DNA of 64,000 nucleotides. Source: Microbulbifer aggregans. Lineage in GTDB: Bacteria > Pseudomonadota > Gammaproteobacteria > Pseudomonadales > Cellvibrionaceae. Every line of letters starts with the position of its first letter. The first letter of the stretch is position 1. The position numbers were made by a program, and so were the translations under genes. The stretch covers positions 1 to 64,000 of the forward strand of contig NZ_JAIVKK010000011.1 of NCBI RefSeq assembly GCF_020524005.1. Direction: 5' to 3'. Below are positions 61,936 to 64,000 of the stretch, piece after piece. The notes under the pieces are model-generated. The model was not told where the DNA came from, searched no databases, and saw only the letters and a list, made by a program, of their open reading frames with translations.

Positions 61936-64000
61936 TTATTCCCGGAGGGCGGCCAACTCCTGTGAGACAGGGGAGAGATAGAATGCGCCTGCAAAAAGTT
62001 CCGGTGTCCGCTCAATCAGACTCTGTTCCTCATCTTGTTCGCGGCGCTGGTAATCTTCCAGCAGGGCAACGTACGTGCGGAAGCGCGCCTGGATTTTACG
62101 TACATAATCGTAGGGCTCCTGCCCCCGGGCAAAGCCATAGCGGGCTTTGGTATAGTATTTTTTTTCTGACAACAGCAGCATCGCGTTTTCGACGTTGTTG
62201 AACCACACCTTGCGATCCCAGCCTTTTTCCTCTGCCAGATCCTGCGCATCGTATACATGACCGAGCCCGGCATTGTAAGCGGCGAGCGTAAACCACATCA
62301 TATTCTCGGCAGTAATGCCTTTGTCTTCGAATTTCCGGTGTAGCCATTCCAGGTACTTGATGCCGGCCCGCACGCTGGTTTCCGGATCGAACAGGTTTTT
62401 CTCACCCACCTGCTTGCCGGTATCCGGCATCACCTGCATCAGGCCGCGTGCGCCTACCCAGGACTTTGCTTTCGGGTTGAATGTGCTTTCCTGGAACATC
62501 TGGGCAACGATCAACCTCCAGTCGAAGTCATATTTGTCGGAGTATTTTTGCACGAACTTATCGAAGGGCGAGATGGAGCCATTGGCATTCAGGCGGTTGA
62601 TTTCCTCGCGGCTGCGTTTCGGGGCCGTGAAATATTTTGTGTACAGCGTCTTCAGGTGTTTCTTGGTATTCGCACCATTGAAGAACTTGTTAACCGCTTC
62701 GAGCAGCTGCGGGTTGTTGTCGCGCAGCATCCAGGCGTAGACGTTGTCTTCAACATGCAAATCCAGTGCAGTGTGAATATCTGTACGCCAGGTGTGCTCC
62801 AGCTTTACCGAAACGTCATCGGCAATGGCCAGGTCGTATTCCTTGTCCGCGACCTTGTCGATAATCTGCTGGATATTCAGTGCTTCGGGTGCCAATTCTA
62901 TTTTTAGATCGGGCACTTTCTTCTGTAATTCCAGGGCTTCATCGTAGTGGTTGCTCGACTTGCGTACATGCACCGTGCGTCCGGCGAGCTCGCTGGGATC
63001 GCTGAACGTTTCGTTTTCCCGCGCCACGATCACCACTTTTTCCTGCATATACGGCGGGCCAAAGGCCATGTGCGCATGTTTGCGGCGCTCGGTGATCGAC
63101 AGCAGGCTCGCAGCAATATCGGCTTTGCCTTCCTGCAGCATGGTCATCAAATCTTCGTGGCGCGGTGCGACAACGATTTCCAGGCGGAGTTTATGTATTT
63201 TGGCGAAAGCCTGTGCCAGCTCGTACTCATAACCCATGATTCGCCCTTTCCACATGTAATAGCTGCCAGGGTGATTACGGGTAACGACACGGATTACCCC
63301 GCGTTGTTTTATCTCGTCAAAATCGCCAATGAAACGCTTGGTCGAGCGGGTGAGCAGGCTTTCCCGTACGAATGCGTTAACTGCGGCGAGTAGCTCTGGT
63401 GAACCCTTGCGTATCGCCCATGCCATCTGACGCTCTTCGGGGAATACAACATTTTTTTTCAGGTTTTCTTTAAACTGGGTTACGAGGTCGTAAATCTGTT
63501 CTTCGACAATGGTGAAGTCAATGAGCTTTTCAGATACATCAATAACAAGCTCCACATAGTTTTTTTCGACAATTTTCAGTTCCAGGCCCGGGTGCTGGCT
63601 GGCGAACACCTTGGCTGCTTCCGCATAGGATGTGCCTTTGGTTACGACCAGTGTTTTGCCCTTAAGGTCCGACTTGTCCGTCACTTCTTCTTCGTCATTT
63701 CTGGATACGAGGATCAAGTGGGTATTTGCGGTGGGAATGGAAAAATCCACGAGCTGCTTGCGCGGTTCTGTAATGACGACGTTGTTGGCGACAATGTCGC
63801 CCTTGCCCTCTATCAGGTTTGGGCCCAACTCGTGAAAATTGTTGGCATAAAGAACAACGGGTTTGAGGCCGAGCGACTCTGCCAGACGCTTGGTTTCCTC
63901 CAGCTCGATATCCTGCTGGGTGGCTGCGCGGTGGAGGGAGTCGGTGTTGGAGATGTCCACAAGGATGCGTAATTTTCCGTGCTTTCTTATCGCATCGAGG
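61936..64000 (-). CDS. MltF-like lytic transglycosylase, 5' end outside window
   Basis: The frame continues to the window edge (residues LDAIRKHGKLRILVDISNTD lie at its visible start), so the N-terminus is missing; at least 687 residues are present. Two tandem type-3 solute-binding domains (about 1-230 and 235-460 of the visible part) are followed by an SLT lysozyme-like domain with the catalytic Glu in QMFQESTFNPKAKSWVGARG and the GLMQVMP motif. E. coli MltF has only one solute-binding domain. It cleaves peptidoglycan in the periplasm, presumably under control of ligand binding. Confidence 0.9.
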   Translation of the reverse strand, partial: LDAIRKHGKLRILVDISNTDSLHRAATQQDIELEETKRLAESLGLKPVVLYANNFHELGPNLIEGKGDIVANNVVITEPRKQLVDFSIPTANTHLILVSRNDEEEVTDKSDLKGKTLVVTKGTSYAEAAKVFASQHPGLELKIVEKNYVELVIDVSEKLIDFTIVEEQIYDLVTQFKENLKKNVVFPEERQMAWAIRKGSPELLAAVNAFVRESLLTRSTKRFIGDFDEIKQRGVIRVVTRNHPGSYYMWKGRIMGYEYELAQAFAKIHKLRLEIVVAPRHEDLMTMLQEGKADIAASLLSITERRKHAHMAFGPPYMQEKVVIVARENETFSDPSELAGRTVHVRKSSNHYDEALELQKKVPDLKIELAPEALNIQQIIDKVADKEYDLAIADDVSVKLEHTWRTDIHTALDLHVEDNVYAWMLRDNNPQLLEAVNKFFNGANTKKHLKTLYTKYFTAPKRSREEINRLNANGSISPFDKFVQKYSDKYDFDWRLIVAQMFQESTFNPKAKSWVGARGLMQVMPDTGKQVGEKNLFDPETSVRAGIKYLEWLHRKFEDKGITAENMMWFTLAAYNAGLGHVYDAQDLAEEKGWDRKVWFNNVENAMLLLSEKKYYTKARYGFARGQEPYDYVRKIQARFRTYVALLEDYQRREQDEEQSLIERTPELFAGAFYLSPVSQELAALRE

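Overview
This window is about 64 kb of chromosome from a moderately GC-rich marine-type gammaproteobacterium. The best guess is the Cellvibrionales, near Microbulbifer or Saccharophagus. That guess rests on the 5S rRNA sequence, the holD-rimI pair, RF3 and LeuA of gammaproteobacterial type, many secreted proteins and lipoproteins, and a long polyserine tract of the kind known in Saccharophagus-like bacteria. It is an inference; no 16S sequence is present. No prophage, insertion sequence, CRISPR array or tRNA gene was seen.

Layout. Positions 1-361 are the end of an rRNA operon (23S-5S spacer, 5S, terminator). Positions 362-1267 are gene-free but structured: three tandem mini-hairpins, a Pseudomonas-type REP-like palindrome, and a DnaA-box-like cluster arranged in two copies of a ~70-bp module. 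Next come a cytochrome c/FTR1 iron permease with a Fur-box-like site, a glutathione peroxidase-OhrR operon with a candidate OhrR operator, a leucine-rich leader peptide and attenuator-like hairpin before leuA, then holD, rimI, a MATE exporter and an alpha/beta hydrolase. Facing them is an M24 aminopeptidase. Positions 12.3-18.2 kb hold prfC, an acyltransferase, a TauE/SafE permease, an M28 peptidase and an RpiB-like isomerase. Two long-stem hairpin repeats at 12.04 and 17.19 kb share a core, but their paired arms have different sequences.

Positions 18.3-39.7 kb carry a metallo-beta-lactamase-fold protein, an MFS-acyltransferase fusion, an M13 peptidase, a chalcone-isomerase-like/TonB-C protein, a cNMP-binding protein, an RND pump with its adaptor, an AT-hook histone-H1-like protein, methylglyoxal synthase, a lone ExbD, tryptophan 2,3-dioxygenase, an enoyl-CoA hydratase, a 7TM-DISM diguanylate cyclase and a glycerophosphodiesterase.

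The standout region is 39.9-55.6 kb: thirteen genes, all on the minus strand and tightly spaced. In transcription order they are a TPR/TonB-C protein, a polyserine lipoprotein, a second lipoprotein, two inner-membrane-anchored PEGA-type proteins (one ending in a cysteine-free FGE/SUMF1-like domain), a small exported protein, a MotA/TolQ/ExbB-like channel, a cytosolic Hsp70/actin-like protein with an FHA-like tail, two paralogous one-TM VWA proteins, two more lipoproteins and an M48 peptidase. The VWA proteins have a single Asp-containing N-terminal membrane segment, like MotB, TolR and ExbD. I infer an envelope-spanning, ion-driven machine in which VWA domains replace the usual peptidoglycan- or TonB-binding modules. 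I do not recognise it as a described system.

The right end holds a branched-chain aminotransferase, a Yip1-family membrane protein, an unknown exported protein, a beta-helix lipoprotein paired with a diheme cytochrome, and a lytic transglycosylase with two solute-binding domains that runs off the window.
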